Shown: positions 44,936-57,399, numbered from the stretch's first letter. The stretch is 64,000 nt of DNA from Galeopsis tetrahit (GCA_963675135.1 OY776129.1:6931201-6995200); one strand, 5' to 3'. The notes: generated by a model not told the origin, from the sequence alone. Numbers and translations are program-made.

Positions 44936-47462
44936 ATCATGGACATCTCAAATTTGCTCTGCATGAGTTTTGAGAACTTCTCACACAGCCTCTCATTTGG
45001 AGATCCAAATATGATGTCATCCACATAGATTTGGACTAACAAAATATCATCTCCTTCACAGATTCTGAACAAGGTTCTGTCAACAGTGCCTTTGACAAAA
45101 CCATGATCTAGAAGAAACTGTGATAAGGTGTCATACCAAGCTCTTGGAGCTTGCTTTAAGCCATAGAGAGCTTTCTTCAATCTGTACACCTTGTCTCCTT
45201 CCTCAAAGCCTGGGGGCTGTTCAACATACACTTCTTCTTTGAGCACCCCATTGAGAAATGCACTCTTCACATCCATTTGATACACTTTGAACCTCATGTG
45301 AGCTGCATATGCTAAGAAGAGTCTGATTGCCTCAAGTCTGGCCACTAGAGCAAAAGTCTCATCATAATCAATCCCTTCAGATTGACAATATCCCTTGGCC
45401 ACCAGTCTTGCTTTGTTCCTCACAATGATTGCATTTTCATTTTTCTTATTTTTGAACACGCATTTGGTTCCAATGACATCTTGATGAGTTGGCCTATCCA
45501 CCAGCTCCCATACTTCATTTCTGGTAAATTGATTCAGCTCTTCTTGCATGGCTATGATCCAGTTGGTGTCTTGTAGTGCTTCCTCAATATCTCCTGGTTC
45601 CTTTTCTGAAAGGAAACAACAAAACAAAGCACTTTCTCCATGAAATCTTCTAGTTTTGATCCCTTCACTTGGATTACCAAGTATCAGGCTAGATGGGTGG
45701 TCTTGCAACCAGGTCCTTCTAGACCTGATCCCTTCAGGAGGAATGTCCTCATCTGAGGTTGGATCACTAGATTCATTAAATTCAGGAAAGTTAATTGAAG
45801 GATCAAGTTCAGGATCATATTCAGGGGTATTGTCCTCATTGTCAGATAAGTTGACATTTTCATTGGTTCCCCCTTGAATATTGGATCCATTTACTACCTC
45901 AACATTGCCTGCTTCTTCATTGGTAGTTGTTACCTGGTTTTGAACTGGGATGGGGTCAGTCAGTTCAATTTCACCTTCAGGTTGGTTGACTTCAGGTTGA
46001 TTGCTATCAGGTAGGTTGTCCAGCTTCTGATTATCATGCAGTTCAGGCTGGGCAACATCTACAAACACTGTTTCCTTACGTTGAAGCCTTAGTCTGGTTG
46101 TTCTTTGTGTTATCTCATCAATATTCAGGTTTCTATCCCTGAACTCATCAATAGATTCATCAAACACAACATGAGGTGTTTCTTCCACAATAAGGGTTTT
46201 GCAATTGTAAATTCTGTAAGCCTTGTTGATTTGTGAATATCCAACAAATATTCCTTCATCAGCTTTGCTGTCAAAGCTTTCAATTGCTCTTTCCCATTAT
46301 TAGGAATGAAACACTTACAACCAAATATGTGGAAATAAGCAACAGTGGGCAATCTACCTTTCCATATTTGATATGGAGTTTTACCTTGTCCTTTGGTGAT
46401 TAAGGACCTGTTTTGAGTGTGACATGCAGTGCTAATGGCTTCAGCCCAGAACCTTTTAGGCAGTTTGGATTCAGCAATCAATGTTCTTGCTGCCTCTTTC
46501 AAGGTCCTGTTCCTTCTTTCAGCAACCCCATTTTGTTGAGGTGTTCTTGCTGCTGAAGTTTCATGTGTGATGCCATTCTTGCTGCAGTACTCATTGATGT
46601 ATGAGTTTATGAACTCAGTGCCTTTGTCTGATCTGATCTTGACAATGCTTAGGCCATTTTCATTGCTCAATCTCATCATCAATTCAGGTAGCTTGACTTG
46701 GGTCTCCTTTTTGTTCAGCAAGAATACTACCCCAAGTGTACCTGGAAAAATCATCAACAACTACTAATGCATACTTTCTGCCATTTATACTTACTGGGAT
46801 AATTGGCCCAAATATATCCATATGCAGTAGTTGAAGGACTCTCTCAGTTGAAATGACAGGTTTTCCTTTGAATGAAGCTTTGATCTGCTTTCCTTCCTGA
46901 CATGGCTGGCATATGTGTTCTTTGGTGAACACTTGATTTGGCAGCCCTTTAACTAGAGAGTTTCTTGCAATCTTGTTGATGGTTTTGAAGTTCAGGTGGT
47001 TTAGTCTCATGTGCCACAGCCAGCTTTGCTCACTTGTGCTTTTGGCAACAAGACAAACTGCTTCAGGGGTTTTGCTCCAATCTGCAAAATAGACATTTCC
47101 CTTTCTCACCCCTGTTAGTAGCACCTGTTGTGTTGATTTGTTTTTGATAGTACATTCATTTGGTGCAAATTCAACACAAAAACCTTTATCACAGATTTGA
47201 CTTATAGACATCAAGTTATATTTTAGGCCTAGGACATATGAGACATCAGTAATTTTAACACTACCAATGTTTAATGTCCCATAACCTCTTGTGATCCCTT
47301 GAGAGCTGTCTCCAAAGGTTACTGAAGGACCATCCTTTTCTATGAATTCTGAGAGAAACTCTTTGTTTCCAGTCATGTGTCTTGAACATCCACTGTCCAA
47401 GTACCATGCTGTCTTCTTGTTGATGCTTCTCTTCTTCTTGTGGTCCTTGCAGTCCTGCAAAG

Positions 47463-49746
47463 TCAAAATTTAGGTACCCTTTGAGTGTTGGGTCCTAGAG
47501 GGTTAGCTGTACCTTTTGGAACCCAAATCTGCCTGATTACTCTGATTGACTCAAAGTGACTGACTTGGTTTCCATCTACATACACAGTTTGACCCTTAAA
47601 TGCCTTGGGTGGCTTCTGTGTATAAGTGTTAGTCTTGTAAGTTTCAGGAGTGTTAGTGAATTTCTTGGGGACATTTCTCCTGAAGTTACTAGACTTAGGT
47701 GCAGCTTGGTAAGACTTTTGAGGATAGGGTTTTGGATGGCCTTTTCCATTTGGCAAGTAAGGTCCAGGCTTCCTGAATGTTTTATACCTGTCAGAGGGGA
47801 TTGGCCTTAGTCCATTCAGTTGAGGTTGCCTCTTTTGAGTTGGCCTTTTCTGAACAGATTTTGGACAACTTCTCTGATGAGGATTCAGATAGGTTGGCCT
47901 TCCATTGGTTCTACCTTTCTGACCCTCATTTCTCCTGTAAGCAATGCCTTTAACCTTTTCCAGAGGTGTGGGTTTAGGTACATTGTTTACCTGAGTTGGT
48001 ATAAAAATTCCTTTACCCTTATCCTTGATCGGTGGTTGATTTACTTCCATTTCATTTTGTTGTGCCACTTGATGAAGCAATACTAAGACCAGGTGAGGGT
48101 TCAAATGGATTATAGCCTAATCCACCCTTTTGAGCAAATGGTCTTTGAAATCCTTGAATCTCCTCTATTGCCTTAGCAGATTTGTTCAAGGCAGACATTT
48201 TCATTTTTAAGCTCCCCTCACTCAATTTTAGAGTATCAAATTCACTTGAGAGATTGTCAAATTTTGCTTGAAGAATTCTAAGATCAAAATCCTTTTTCCT
48301 CAAGGCCAGTTCTTGATCATCAATCAACTTTTGTTGTTCAGAGACTTTGAGAGACATTTCCTCATGTTCTCTCACAATCTGCTGATACAACTCAGTTGAT
48401 TTAAAGTCAAACTCTGGTTCAGGAAGGTTGGGAGTTTGAGCCTTCGAATTCAGTAGCTCATTTTCTCTAAGTGCTATATTGCATACTTCTCTTAGCCTGG
48501 TGAAATCCTCAAATAACTTTACAAAGTTGAGTTTTAAGGGGATTTCACTGGACTCATGTGTGTCATTTGAAGAATTAGAAGAACTAGAAGATGAACATAC
48601 CTCATCATTTTCAAATGCCATTTGACAGTCATCATCACTGTCACTGTTGGAGAATAGTCCATCATCTGAAGAGTAGACACTCTCCTCACTTGCTGAGTCT
48701 CCTGCTATCATGGCTTTCCTGTTGTTCAGCCTCTTGTCTCTTTTGTTCTGCCTTTCTTTTCTTTCTTTGGCACTTAGGTCAGGACAATCATACTGAAAGT
48801 GACCCTTTTTCTGGCAGTTGTAACACACATCTTCATCATCATTCTTCTTGCTTGAGGACTCCTTCCTCCTTGATGAAGAAGGTTCACCTTTGCTGAATTT
48901 CTTCCTATCAGCATATCTGTCTTCTTTCTTTTCATCAGAGACTTTGTCCTCTGATTTGTTGTTAGGAGAACTGAATCTCCTTCTGGTTCTGTTGTCTTGG
49001 TAGAACTTTTTGTATCTACCAAATCTGGAGTTGAGCTTCTCAAATCTCCTAGCCATGAGTGCCAGCTCGTCCTTTATTTCAGATTTTGAAACAGATTGAG
49101 AGGATCTTTGTGTATTCTTCTTTTCTGTTTCAGTAGCTTTGAAGGCAACACCTTTGTTTGAGGAGGATGGCTCTTCATGCACCTTCTTTCTGTTGAGATC
49201 AAACTCATATGCTTTGAGTTCAGAGAATACTTGCTGCATTGGCATGTTGTCAAGATTGCTGGTATTTTGCATCATGACAGAATATATGTCCCACTTGGAT
49301 GTGAGACTTCTCAGAATCTTCAAAGCAACTTCTCTTTTGGCATAGAACTTGCCAAGAGAGTTTATCTCATTCATGATGTCAGTGAATCTGCCATCAAGAT
49401 GATCAATAGTTTCATTGGCTTCCATAGAGAATTGTTCATATTTTTGGATAGCCACTTGAAGCTTATTCTCCTTGATCTTTTGGGTACCTTCACACATAAG
49501 TGCTAAGGTGTCCCAAATCTCTTTAGCTGATGTGCAGTGGTACACTCTTCCCATCACTGCATCTGGAATAGTCTGGTACAATGTGTTCATTGCAATGTAG
49601 TTCAGGTTGTGCCTTTTTCTTTCCTCAGCTGTAAAGTCATCTTCATCCTTTGGCAGCAATTCCCTTGGATCTGCTTTCTGAGCATCAGTGAGCTTGGGAT
49701 TTGCCTTAGTGAATGTAAATGGCCCTCTGGTGATGACTTTAAGCAT
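47463..49746 (-). pseudogene. gag: Element B gag (N-terminus missing, one frameshift)
   Basis: The main frame, from Met 49746 (MLKVITRGPFTF) to 48052, has 564 codons. UBN2 gag core (AMNTLYQTIPDAVMGRVYHC, IWDTLALMCEGTQ), Lys/Arg/Ser-rich linker, one canonical CCHC knuckle (CYNCQKKGHFQYDC), an acidic stretch and a coiled coil. A frameshift near 48055 moves the C-terminal part into the frame 47463-48104, which ends VPKF just before pol. The frame is open back into the LTR without a credible start, and the usual N-terminal ~35 residues before HDEMLKV are not recognisable, so the 5' end is damaged. Confidence 0.82.
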
Positions 49747-49900
49747 CTCATCATGCTGGCAAGCAAGATGTGCTCTCAACAGATGTAATACAAGATGAAC
49801 ACAAATAGGTTTTTCAGAAATTTGGATCAGTTCAGTGACCACAGAAAATGTGATTTTGAAAATCAGTTGGATTTTCAGAAGCAGTGGTCTTTGAACCCCT

Positions 49901-49912
49901 GCTCTGATACCA
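49901..49912 (-). other. Primer binding site of element B
   Basis: TGGTATCAGAGC on the - strand, two bases after the LTR end, complementary to initiator Met-tRNA. Confidence 0.93.
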
Positions 49913-49914
49913 CT

Positions 49915-51517
49915 TGTTGGTCCTTGGTGGAGTATAACACAAGTGTATGGGGGGGAATGCACTTGTGTATGCAAATTCTTTTCTTTTTGACAAAACTGGT
50001 CATATCAGGCAGGTTTTCTCACAACTGGTCTGAGTGTGAACTTTGATAGATACTTGTCCTACTGATCACTATTGAGTGATCAGTTGGTTAAATATCTAAA
50101 AGAGTTGCTAGGTGCGGAATGTGGTTGGCCTTTGACTTAAAGAAATACTCCAAGTTAATTTCTGAAAAGATACAGGTATCAGGGACTTTGTCCAAAACAG
50201 ATTTTCTCACTTACTGAGTTTTGCTTCTTTAAAATATGTTTGAATGTAATTGCAATAAAGAATGCAGTAAGTAAATGGCACACAAGTTTATAGTTGTTCA
50301 AAGACTCAAGCTCCTACATCCACTTTCCCTGATTGAACAGGATAATTCCTTCACAATGGAATTAGCTTGTTTTATAGTGCCAAGGTGCACTGATCAACAA
50401 CACACTCTTAGTGCTTTGATCCCTAGGATAATCTGAGTCCTAGTGCTCAATCTCTCTGAGTTAAGACTGTGTTTCACTCTAACAGTCCTTAACTCCTCAC
50501 TTCTACAACAAACACTCTCTTCACTAAATGAGATAAGGGTTTGAGGTTTGGTTCCAACTAGTAGAGATATCCTTTACAATAAGAACAGTGTAAAGGCTTA
50601 GGATATCTCAAATGCTAAGCTTTGGATGATTACAAAGATTGGCTTAGCTAATTGAAGTGATTCAGGAAACTTGGGATTCTTAAGAACAGCTTGGTTTCCT
50701 TTGAAAGCTTGATAATAGTTTGATAGCTTGTAGTTTGATATTGAATCCTTTTGATCACTTCTGTATTTATAGACAATTTTGAACAACTAACCGTTGGAGG
50801 GATAGCAATTCAAATATGTCTATTTGCAGCACCATTGAAACGGCTAAGAAGCTTGGCATCCTTTTATCCACTGTGTAAAAGGACTCTTCAATGGTTGCTT
50901 GAATGAATGTGTTGACTTCTGACAAATGCGGCTGAGAAGACTTGTGTTAGTTTCCAAATTTGCACATTGTCCTAGGTTGATTTGTGGCAAACTCTACACT
51001 TAATCAACGGTCTGATGGGACAAGTTCCCTGAACATTCCTGCTGCAATATAGAATGTTCCATCATTCATTCAATGCTTCACTCTTTAATACTCTAAGTCT
51101 TCAATGCTTGGTTCAGGCATGATTGGCAATAAATGCTTCATTGAATGTGTCTTCTGTGGGCTTTGGCATTCAATGCTCTTGATCATTTGTACTTCAATTG
51201 TCTTGATCATTTGAATTTATGAGCATTGCTTTACTGCTCTTGATCTCTTCAGCTAAGTTGTCCACTTGGTTAGTCTGTCTTGAGAGTTCAGCAACTTTGG
51301 CCTATTGACTTATCAAGCTGCCTAACATTCCAGCTTTGGACAACTATCCTGAATACTAAAATCTCACACCATTCCTGAGATTTTTCACTTAAGCAATCTA
51401 CATACTCAAGTGTACTGAGACAACTTGCCTGAACTGGACTTGAGCATATCTCAACTAATCTGAACATCATCAATCAGGGGTTTTGGTATCTAAATCAAAA
51501 TCATTTTATTCCCAACA
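49915..51517 (-). repeat. 5' LTR of element B
   Basis: 1603 bp, TGTTGGTCCTTGG to TTATTCCCAACA on the + strand. TATA box CTATAAATAC on the - strand near 50761-50770. Closely matches the split 3' LTR. Small frames at 50598 and 51288 are not genes. Confidence 0.93.
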
Positions 51518-51522
51518 AACTC

Positions 51523-52322
51523 CTATGATTATCACAGCCGTGAGATCAAGCGGTTATGGAACTTCTCTTCACATCTCCTTGAATGTAGGAACTTGTTATC
51601 TTATGCCTAGTAGCTTCTCACTCCCATACAATTGCGTGACCTGGTGTTGCCCACGTCTTCTAACAGCATTGCGGACATTACTAAACAACAAGTGTAAGAT
51701 CGGAGTTAGTGAGAAAAGGAAGGGCAAATTCTGATGTTGTCATAAGTGTTGGGAACATTAGTTACAACACTCGGCTGTTAGTGTTGGATCATTATACAAA
51801 ACACTTATTTCAACATCAACAATTACTATTAATGATATTACTTATTACTGTACTATTTATGGTAGTACTAGTTATTACTTATTGTATTACCGACTATAAT
51901 AAAATTATACCTATAATATTATTTTGTATTAAAATTTTAAAAAATACACATGAACAAAATGTAAAAGAAAGGCAGGAAAATAAAATAAAAAAGGAAAAAA
52001 AATATGAAGAAATAAAAAGTTTGGAATAAAAATTGAAAATGGGAAGAAAAAAGGAAAAGTGGAGGGGGAAGAAAAATTTTTAAAAAAAATCGAAACTTGT
52101 GGGATGTGGCTATTTTCGATAGTTTTTTTTTTTTTAAATTAAGTTTTTACGATTTTTTTTCTAAAAATATGGGTGACTTGGTGGTGAATCGACGATAACT
52201 CGGCAATGATTCGGCTGCAGATTGTAAATATACAAATTAGATTTGATTTTATTATATTTTGTGTAAATTAATAAAATGAAAATATAGTTTTTCAAATGTA
52301 ATTATTTTTTTTAAAATGTTTT
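51523..52322 (-). repeat. Remainder of copia C-family LTR and distal upstream region of peptide C
   Basis: Continues the LTR interrupted at 24026, up to about 51757 (GTGTTGGGAACA). The conserved purine-rich and T-rich upstream region follows. Non-coding. Confidence 0.7.
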
Positions 52323-52525
52323 AGGGTGAACTCATAAAGTGAGTGGATGGAGATAACCGCGTTAAAAAAAAAAAATTGGGGTTGAACTCATAAAATGAGC
52401 AGGTGTAGATAGCCGTGTAAAAATAAATGATTTGGGGTGAACTCATAAAATGAGCGAGTGCAGATAACCGCAGCAAAAAAATGATTTAAGGGTGAACTCA
52501 TTAAATGAGCGGACGCCGATAAAAT
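52323..52525 (+). repeat. Four-copy ~56-bp minisatellite upstream of peptide C
   Basis: Same four units with the CTCAT-AAA-ATGAG dyad as at 19096-19300, with a few base differences. Confidence 0.75.
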
Positions 52526-52924
52526 ATAAATAAAAAATTGAAATTGAAATTAGTGTGTAACCATACACTAGGGTGTACACAAGTACTACTCCTGTTTCTT
52601 AATGTATTTGTATGACTTCCCTTGAAAAATTAGTGGTGTTATATAATTATTAAGTTTTAAATGAGATAAAAATAAATTATGTGTAAAAATATGTGGAAGA
52701 TAATCCTGCAATTAACTAATGTCCATTTGATTTTTTGAACATATTCTTTTTAATGTATTTATATGACTGACTTCCCTTGAAAGATTAGTTTTGTTATCTT
52801 CTCATAAATTATTAATGCTCAAATAATTATTATATTTAAATGAGATAAATATATTTTTTTGTGAAAGATAATCATTTAATTATTCAATGCATATCCAACA
52901 GGTACACCTTTAATTTATACTTAT

Positions 52925-52934
52925 TATATATATT
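52925..52934 (+). promoter_or_regulatory. TATA box of peptide C
   Basis: TATATATATT, 46 bp before the ATG at 52971. The upstream in-frame ATG of copies A, B and D is ATA here, which supports the downstream start. Confidence 0.6.
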
Positions 52935-52970
52935 GCAATATTATTTTCTATTTCACTCACTGCATGCAAT

Positions 52971-53237
52971 ATGAATACTTTTACAATGTTGTATCTTCTA
53001 GGAGTGATGGTGCTGCTTTTTGCCCCCACTTCTATGGCCAATTATAACAACGAGCAAATCGAAGAAGAAAATTCACTTAATGAGAGCCTATGGCGGAGGC
53101 GGCCTCCGCCTCCTCCGGCTGCGGTCGTAAGGCCACCAGGCCTACCAAGGGTTCCTCGACCACCAAGAGGGCGTTGTCCTCGTAGAGCGTCGACACATTT
53201 GGATGTTGGGACACCTCATCGCCCTCCAAGAAGATGA
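52971..53237 (+). CDS. Secreted Pro/Arg-rich prepropeptide, copy C
   Basis: 88 residues, same layout as copies A and B: signal peptide, acidic spacer, basic Pro-rich tail. Two changes: Lys5 to Thr in the signal peptide (MNTFTMLYLLG, shared with copy D) and Arg to Cys in the tail (RGRCPRR). The Cys is the only one in any mature form and comes from a CpG change (CGT to TGT), so it may be decay. Full upstream region present once element B, inserted about 1.45 kb upstream, is skipped. The insertion leaves the nearest ~1.4 kb untouched. Confidence 0.7.
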   Translation: MNTFTMLYLLGVMVLLFAPTSMANYNNEQIEEENSLNESLWRRRPPPPPAAVVRPPGLPRVPRPPRGRCPRRASTHLDVGTPHRPPRR

Positions 53238-53890
53238 GGAAACTAGCTAGTTTCGCCCTCCACACATAGAGTTATGATATTTATTCTATTGAATTTATAT
53301 CAATTATCTGTATTTTATCTAGCTAAAAAATTTTATAATACAATACAAGTTTCATTCAGTCGTTCATTTAAAAAAAAAATTAATTTTGTTGAATATCGAA
53401 TTCAAGTCAATTATCCATGTGTATTTATTTATATTCAACCAACAAAAGTAAATCCTGCAACTAAAAGTTTTGTATTCATATGCTCAAATCTAATCAACAA
53501 ATTAAAGTCCTTCCACAAATCGTTAAATTATGCCAAATTTGAAAAGATGATCAAACAATGTAAATTAAGTAGAAAAAATTAACATAAACTTGAATAATTA
53601 ATATGAATATATATCTTTCAAAATATAAAAAACAGTCTACTTTCTACTTTATAATCTGAAAAACTTAATAAAATGATCACGGTTGAAAAACAAAGTTTAA
53701 TCATGCTGCCTAGTATAAAAATAACACAATTTTATTGAATCTATAATATTCAAGTCTTTTATTTTCCCAATCATTTAACAAACATATAAGACTAAATTAC
53801 CCAGAGTTAGTAAAACATTTGAGTTGACTTGGTCAACGTTTTTGGTTCATCTACAGTAGGAGGAACATTGTTAGTTGGTTGTTGATTGTT
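53238..53890 (+). repeat. 3' flank of peptide C
   Basis: Non-coding flank as after A and B, running into the ORF3 tail near 53825 and the gag join near 53890 (GATTGTTAGAATATTTTC). Confidence 0.8.
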
Positions 53891-54010
53891 AGAATATTTT
53901 CAAGCTTTGTAATAGATTCTCTTAAGTCAGAGTTTTCAAAATTCAGTGAGTTAATTATGTGATTAAGTTTCTCAGTTTCACAAGATATCTTAAAAAAAAA
54001 AAATCATTAG

Positions 54011-55408
54011 TCAAGAGTTTTCATAAGAATATTTCTTAAAATCAAGAACAGACACATCTAGTCTTTCTTTATATTTAGAAATTTCTTTATCCTTTCTTGT
54101 TAAAAGACTTTCTAATTTAGAAACAGTTTTGAATAATTCTTGAATGTCTACATCACTTCTAGATAGTCCTGCTTTACTTGAGGTACCTGTATATGAGAAA
54201 GAACTTGTAAAACAATTAAATTCTTGAGTACTATTAGTCAATGATTGTTCAAATAATGGCTCATTTGATCTCACATCGTAAAAATCATCCAGATCATCAT
54301 CAAAAGTATCATCATATTCTATTCTTGCAGAAAGAGCTTTTTCAATATCTTTTTCAGGATCATTCTCAACATCAGACTCATCACTTAAAGTAGCACTAAA
54401 ATTAACCTTCTTTTTTAGTAAGGTGTTGGCACATTCATTAGCATAATAACCATATACAGAACATGCATCACATTTGACATTCTTCCTATATTCTTGATCA
54501 GATCTAAACTTGCTACCTCTTTCCAATTGTCTGGATTGATTGAAAGTATTCTTCCTAACAGGAAAAATATTATTAATCTGAACCTTAGGTTGAATATTAT
54601 CTTTAAATTTGTTGTTCTTGTTCCTTAAGAAAGTTTTGAACTGTTTAGTAATGAAAGTCATGTAATCAGGATAGTTGAAACACTCCTTAATTTCATCTTC
54701 ATCATATTCAATTTCAGTGACATAAGGAGACTTTCTAGAACATGATGATGCAGATGATGAGGCATCGCCTTTGAAAATAAGAACTTTCTTATCATTATCA
54801 GTCTTTTCAGAAATGTTCATTTCATATGTTTTCAAAATACCAATCAACTCATTTTGACTTAAGACATAAGTATCCTTAGCTTCTTCTATAGCACATATTT
54901 TGGGATCAAAACGTTTAGGAACAGATCTAAGAATTTTATGTACTAACATTGTATTGGATATTGGATCTCCAAGAGAGTGAGCTTCATTCGAAATTTCAGT
55001 CAGCTTTTCATTGTAAGATGAAATGGTTTCATCATCTTTCATACTCAAATTCTCGAACTTGGTTCCAAGCATACGAAGTCTGGTCCTTCGTACACTATCC
55101 GATCCTTCACAATGTTCTTGTAACCGATCCCATGCATCCTTCGAAGATATGCAGTTTGAGATGATTTTAAACATTGAGGCATCAGTTGAGGTGAAGATAG
55201 CATTCAACGCCTTTGAATTGTAACTAGTTGTTGTGATTTCATCGTTTGTCCAGTGGAGCTCTCTCTTGATCCGAGCTTCATTGTCTTCATCCGCTGTGGT
55301 TCTTGGTTGAGTTCAGCCAACCAGCAAGAACACTCCTCTAGGCTCTTTCATCAATGGATTTGATGTGCATTCTAATCTTTGGTTTCCAGAAGGCATAGTT
55401 CGTGCCAT
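54011..55408 (-). pseudogene. gag: Pol-less copia gag remnant after peptide C
   Basis: Same gene as at 20783-22180, from ATG 55408. A TGG-to-TGA change in the N-terminal GWTQPR block (near 55315) stops it early. Downstream the frame is open from about 55207 to 54011. The knuckle has His to Tyr and also Gly to Val (CDACSVYGYYANEC). Confidence 0.83.
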
Positions 55409-55502
55409 CGAGAATAGGAGGCTTTAGTGCGGGAGAAAGTGTATACTCCATTTTCAAATAACACACTCTAAGAAGAATCTCTACTTAGTGTATCCAGTAG
55501 TT

Positions 55503-55515
55503 GGCTCTGATACCA
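55503..55515 (-). other. Primer binding site (initiator Met tRNA), unit C
   Basis: TGGTATCAGAGCC on the - strand, two bases from the LTR edge at 55518. Confidence 0.9.
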
Positions 55516-55517
55516 AC

Positions 55518-56223
55518 TGAAAGTGTGTGCGCGTGCGAAATCAGAGGTGTTGTCAGTCGTGTTGACATTGTCCAGACAACATTAGGCAGCGAAAATTAAA
55601 ATGCACTTTGTAAAATGGAAGTATTCCAAATTTGCGTAGATTATAAAATAATCTACGCTGTTCACTATATAAAATATGTGAAACGGATTACAACCTCTTA
55701 GAGGTTTACAATAACACTTTGAATTACTGTATAGAATTTACTAGATCCTATGTAACTATGTCCCTCATACATCTATGCATATAACCTAGTAAATACGGCC
55801 ATGATCAACACACTACTATTCGGGTTTACAATAATGTGTAGATCTACAAGAAGAAACTATAATATTCCTAACTTGAAGCGTATACGCATTCAATAGACTA
55901 GTAATCAAGATTAGGTTTTCTTCTTGTATAACTTGTGTTGAGGCAGCTACGGTATTTATAGGCTTCATGGAGGAACTGCCTTCAACTCCTATGATTATCA
56001 CAGCCGTGAGATCAAGCGGTTATGGAACTTCTCTTCACATCTCCTTGAATGTAGGAACTTGTTATCTTATGCCTAGTAGCTTCTCACTCCCATACAACTG
56101 CGTGACCTGGTGTTTCCCACGTCTTCTAACTGCATTGCGGACATTACTAAACAACAAGTGTAAGATCGGAGTTAGTGAGAAAAGGAAGGGCAAATTCTGA
56201 TGTTGTCATAAGTGTTGGAAACA
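55518..56223 (-). repeat. copia C-family LTR, uninterrupted copy
   Basis: TGAAAGTGTGTGCGCG to about 56223, roughly 706 bp. Contains the single GAGGT (55544-55548) that is the empty site of the solo LTRs in the two other units. - strand TATA box near 55953-55960. The far end is uncertain by some tens of bases. Confidence 0.75.
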
Positions 56224-56786
56224 TTAGTTACAACACTCGGCTGTTAGTGTTGGATCATTATACAAAACACTTATTTCAACATCAACAATTACTATTAATG
56301 ATAATACTTATTACTGTACTATTTATGGTAGTACTAGTTATTACTTATTGAATTACCGACTATAATAAAATTATACCTATAATATTATTTTGTATTAAAA
56401 TTTTAAAAAATACACATGAAAAAAATGTAAAAGAAAGGCAGGAAAATAAAATAAAAAAGGAAAAAAATATGAAGAAATAAAAAGTTTGGAATAAAAACTG
56501 AAAATGGAAAGAAAAAAGGAAAAGTGGAGGGGGAAGAAAAATTTTTAAAAAAATTGAAACTTGTGGGATGTGGCTATTTTCGATAGTTTTTTTTTTTTTA
56601 AATTAAGTTTTTACGATTTTTTTTTCTAAAAATATGGGTGACTTGGTGGTGAATCGACGATAACTCAGCAATGACTCGGCTGCAGATTGTAAATATACAA
56701 ATTAGATTTGATTTTATTATATTTTGTGTAAATTAATAAAATGAAAATATAGTTTTTCAAATGTAATTATTTTTTTTAAATGTTTT

Positions 56787-56990
56787 GGGGTGAACTCATA
56801 AAGTGAGTGGATGGAGATAACCGCGTTAAAAAAAATAATTTGGGGTTGAACTTATAAAATGAGCAGGTGTAGATAGCCGTGTAAAAATAAATGATTTGGG
56901 GTGAAACTCATAAAATGAGCGAGTGCAGATAACCGTAGCAAAAAAATGATTTAAGGGTGAACTCATTAAATGAGCGGACGCCGATAAAAT
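56787..56990 (+). repeat. Four-copy ~56-bp minisatellite upstream of peptide D
   Basis: Same array as upstream of B and C. The second unit reads ACTTAT instead of ACTCAT, and the third has an extra A. Confidence 0.75.
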
Positions 56991-57389
56991 ATAAATAAAA
57001 AATTGAAATTGAAATTAGTGTGTAACCATACACTAGGGTGTACACAAGTACTACTCCTGTTTCTTAATGTATTTGTATGACTTCCCTTGAAAAATTAGTG
57101 GTGTTATATAATTATTAAGTTTTAAATGAGATAAAAATAAATTATGTGTAAAAATATGTGGAAGATAATCCTGCAATTAACTAATGTCCATTTGATATTT
57201 TGAACATATTCTTTTTAATGTATTTATATGACTGACTTCCCTTGAAAGATTAGTTTTGTTATCTTCTCATAAATTATTAATGCTCAAATAATTATTATAT
57301 TTAAATGAAATAAATATAATTTTTTGTGAAAGATAATCATTTAATTATTCAATGCATATCCAACAGGTACACCTTTAATTTATGCTTAT

Positions 57390-57399
57390 TATATATATT
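57390..57399 (+). promoter_or_regulatory. TATA box of peptide D
   Basis: TATATATATT, 46 bp before the ATG at 57436, as in copies B and C. Confidence 0.6.

Larger units (their letters stand above)
40605..44940 (+). mobile_element. Gag-only LTR retrotransposon (TR-GAG type) in element B RT
   Basis: Element 40610-44935 (4326 bp) with target duplication ATCAT at 40605-40609 and 44936-44940. LTRs of 1401 and 1399 bp differ, as far as I see, only in an A-run and an (AT)n run, so it is young. Internal region: Met-tRNA primer site, one gag gene, no protease, RT or integrase, then TTTCGAGGACGAAATTTTAA and a purine tract (GGAGGATAGGA) before the 3' LTR. This matches the non-autonomous TR-GAG class. 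A chromovirus-type gypsy partner elsewhere would supply enzymes (inference). Confidence 0.92.
39740..47466 (-). pseudogene. pol: Element B pol: protease, integrase, RT, RNase H (frameshifted, split by insertion)
   Basis: Blocks on the - strand. 46684-47466: protease WYLDSGCSRHMTG, H/C finger (WLWHMRLNHLNF, CQPCQEGK), integrase LLHMDIFGP. 46125-46760: integrase SDKGTEF and GVAERRNRTL. 44908-46188: RT with QMDVKSAFLNG, KALYGLKQAPRAWY and YVDD at 45016-45027. 39740-40636: RNase H with YSDADYGG, TTEADYVAA and FCDNNSAIA, ending DPGKMEK. Frameshifts fall in a G-run near 46730 and near 46280. The gag-only element 40610-44935 splits RT shortly after the palm, after FEMSM. Every catalytic motif is still present, so the damage is recent. 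Pol lies in a different frame from gag, with an acceptor-like TTTGCAG at the join. Confidence 0.9.
24022..51522 (-). mobile_element. Sirevirus-like Ty1/copia retrotransposon B (with two nested insertions)
   Basis: Element 24027-51517 with target duplication AACTC at 24022-24026 and 51518-51522. On the - strand: 5' LTR, Met-tRNA primer site, gag, protease-integrase-RT-RNase H, a very long ORF3, polypurine tract and 3' LTR. Without the nested 8.3-kb array (24442-32759) and 4.3-kb gag-only element (40610-44935) it is about 14.8 kb, large for copia and typical of Sireviruses with an extra ORF after pol. Coding damage: a gag frameshift, two integrase frameshifts, an RT split by insertion and one stop in ORF3. 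Confidence 0.93.
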
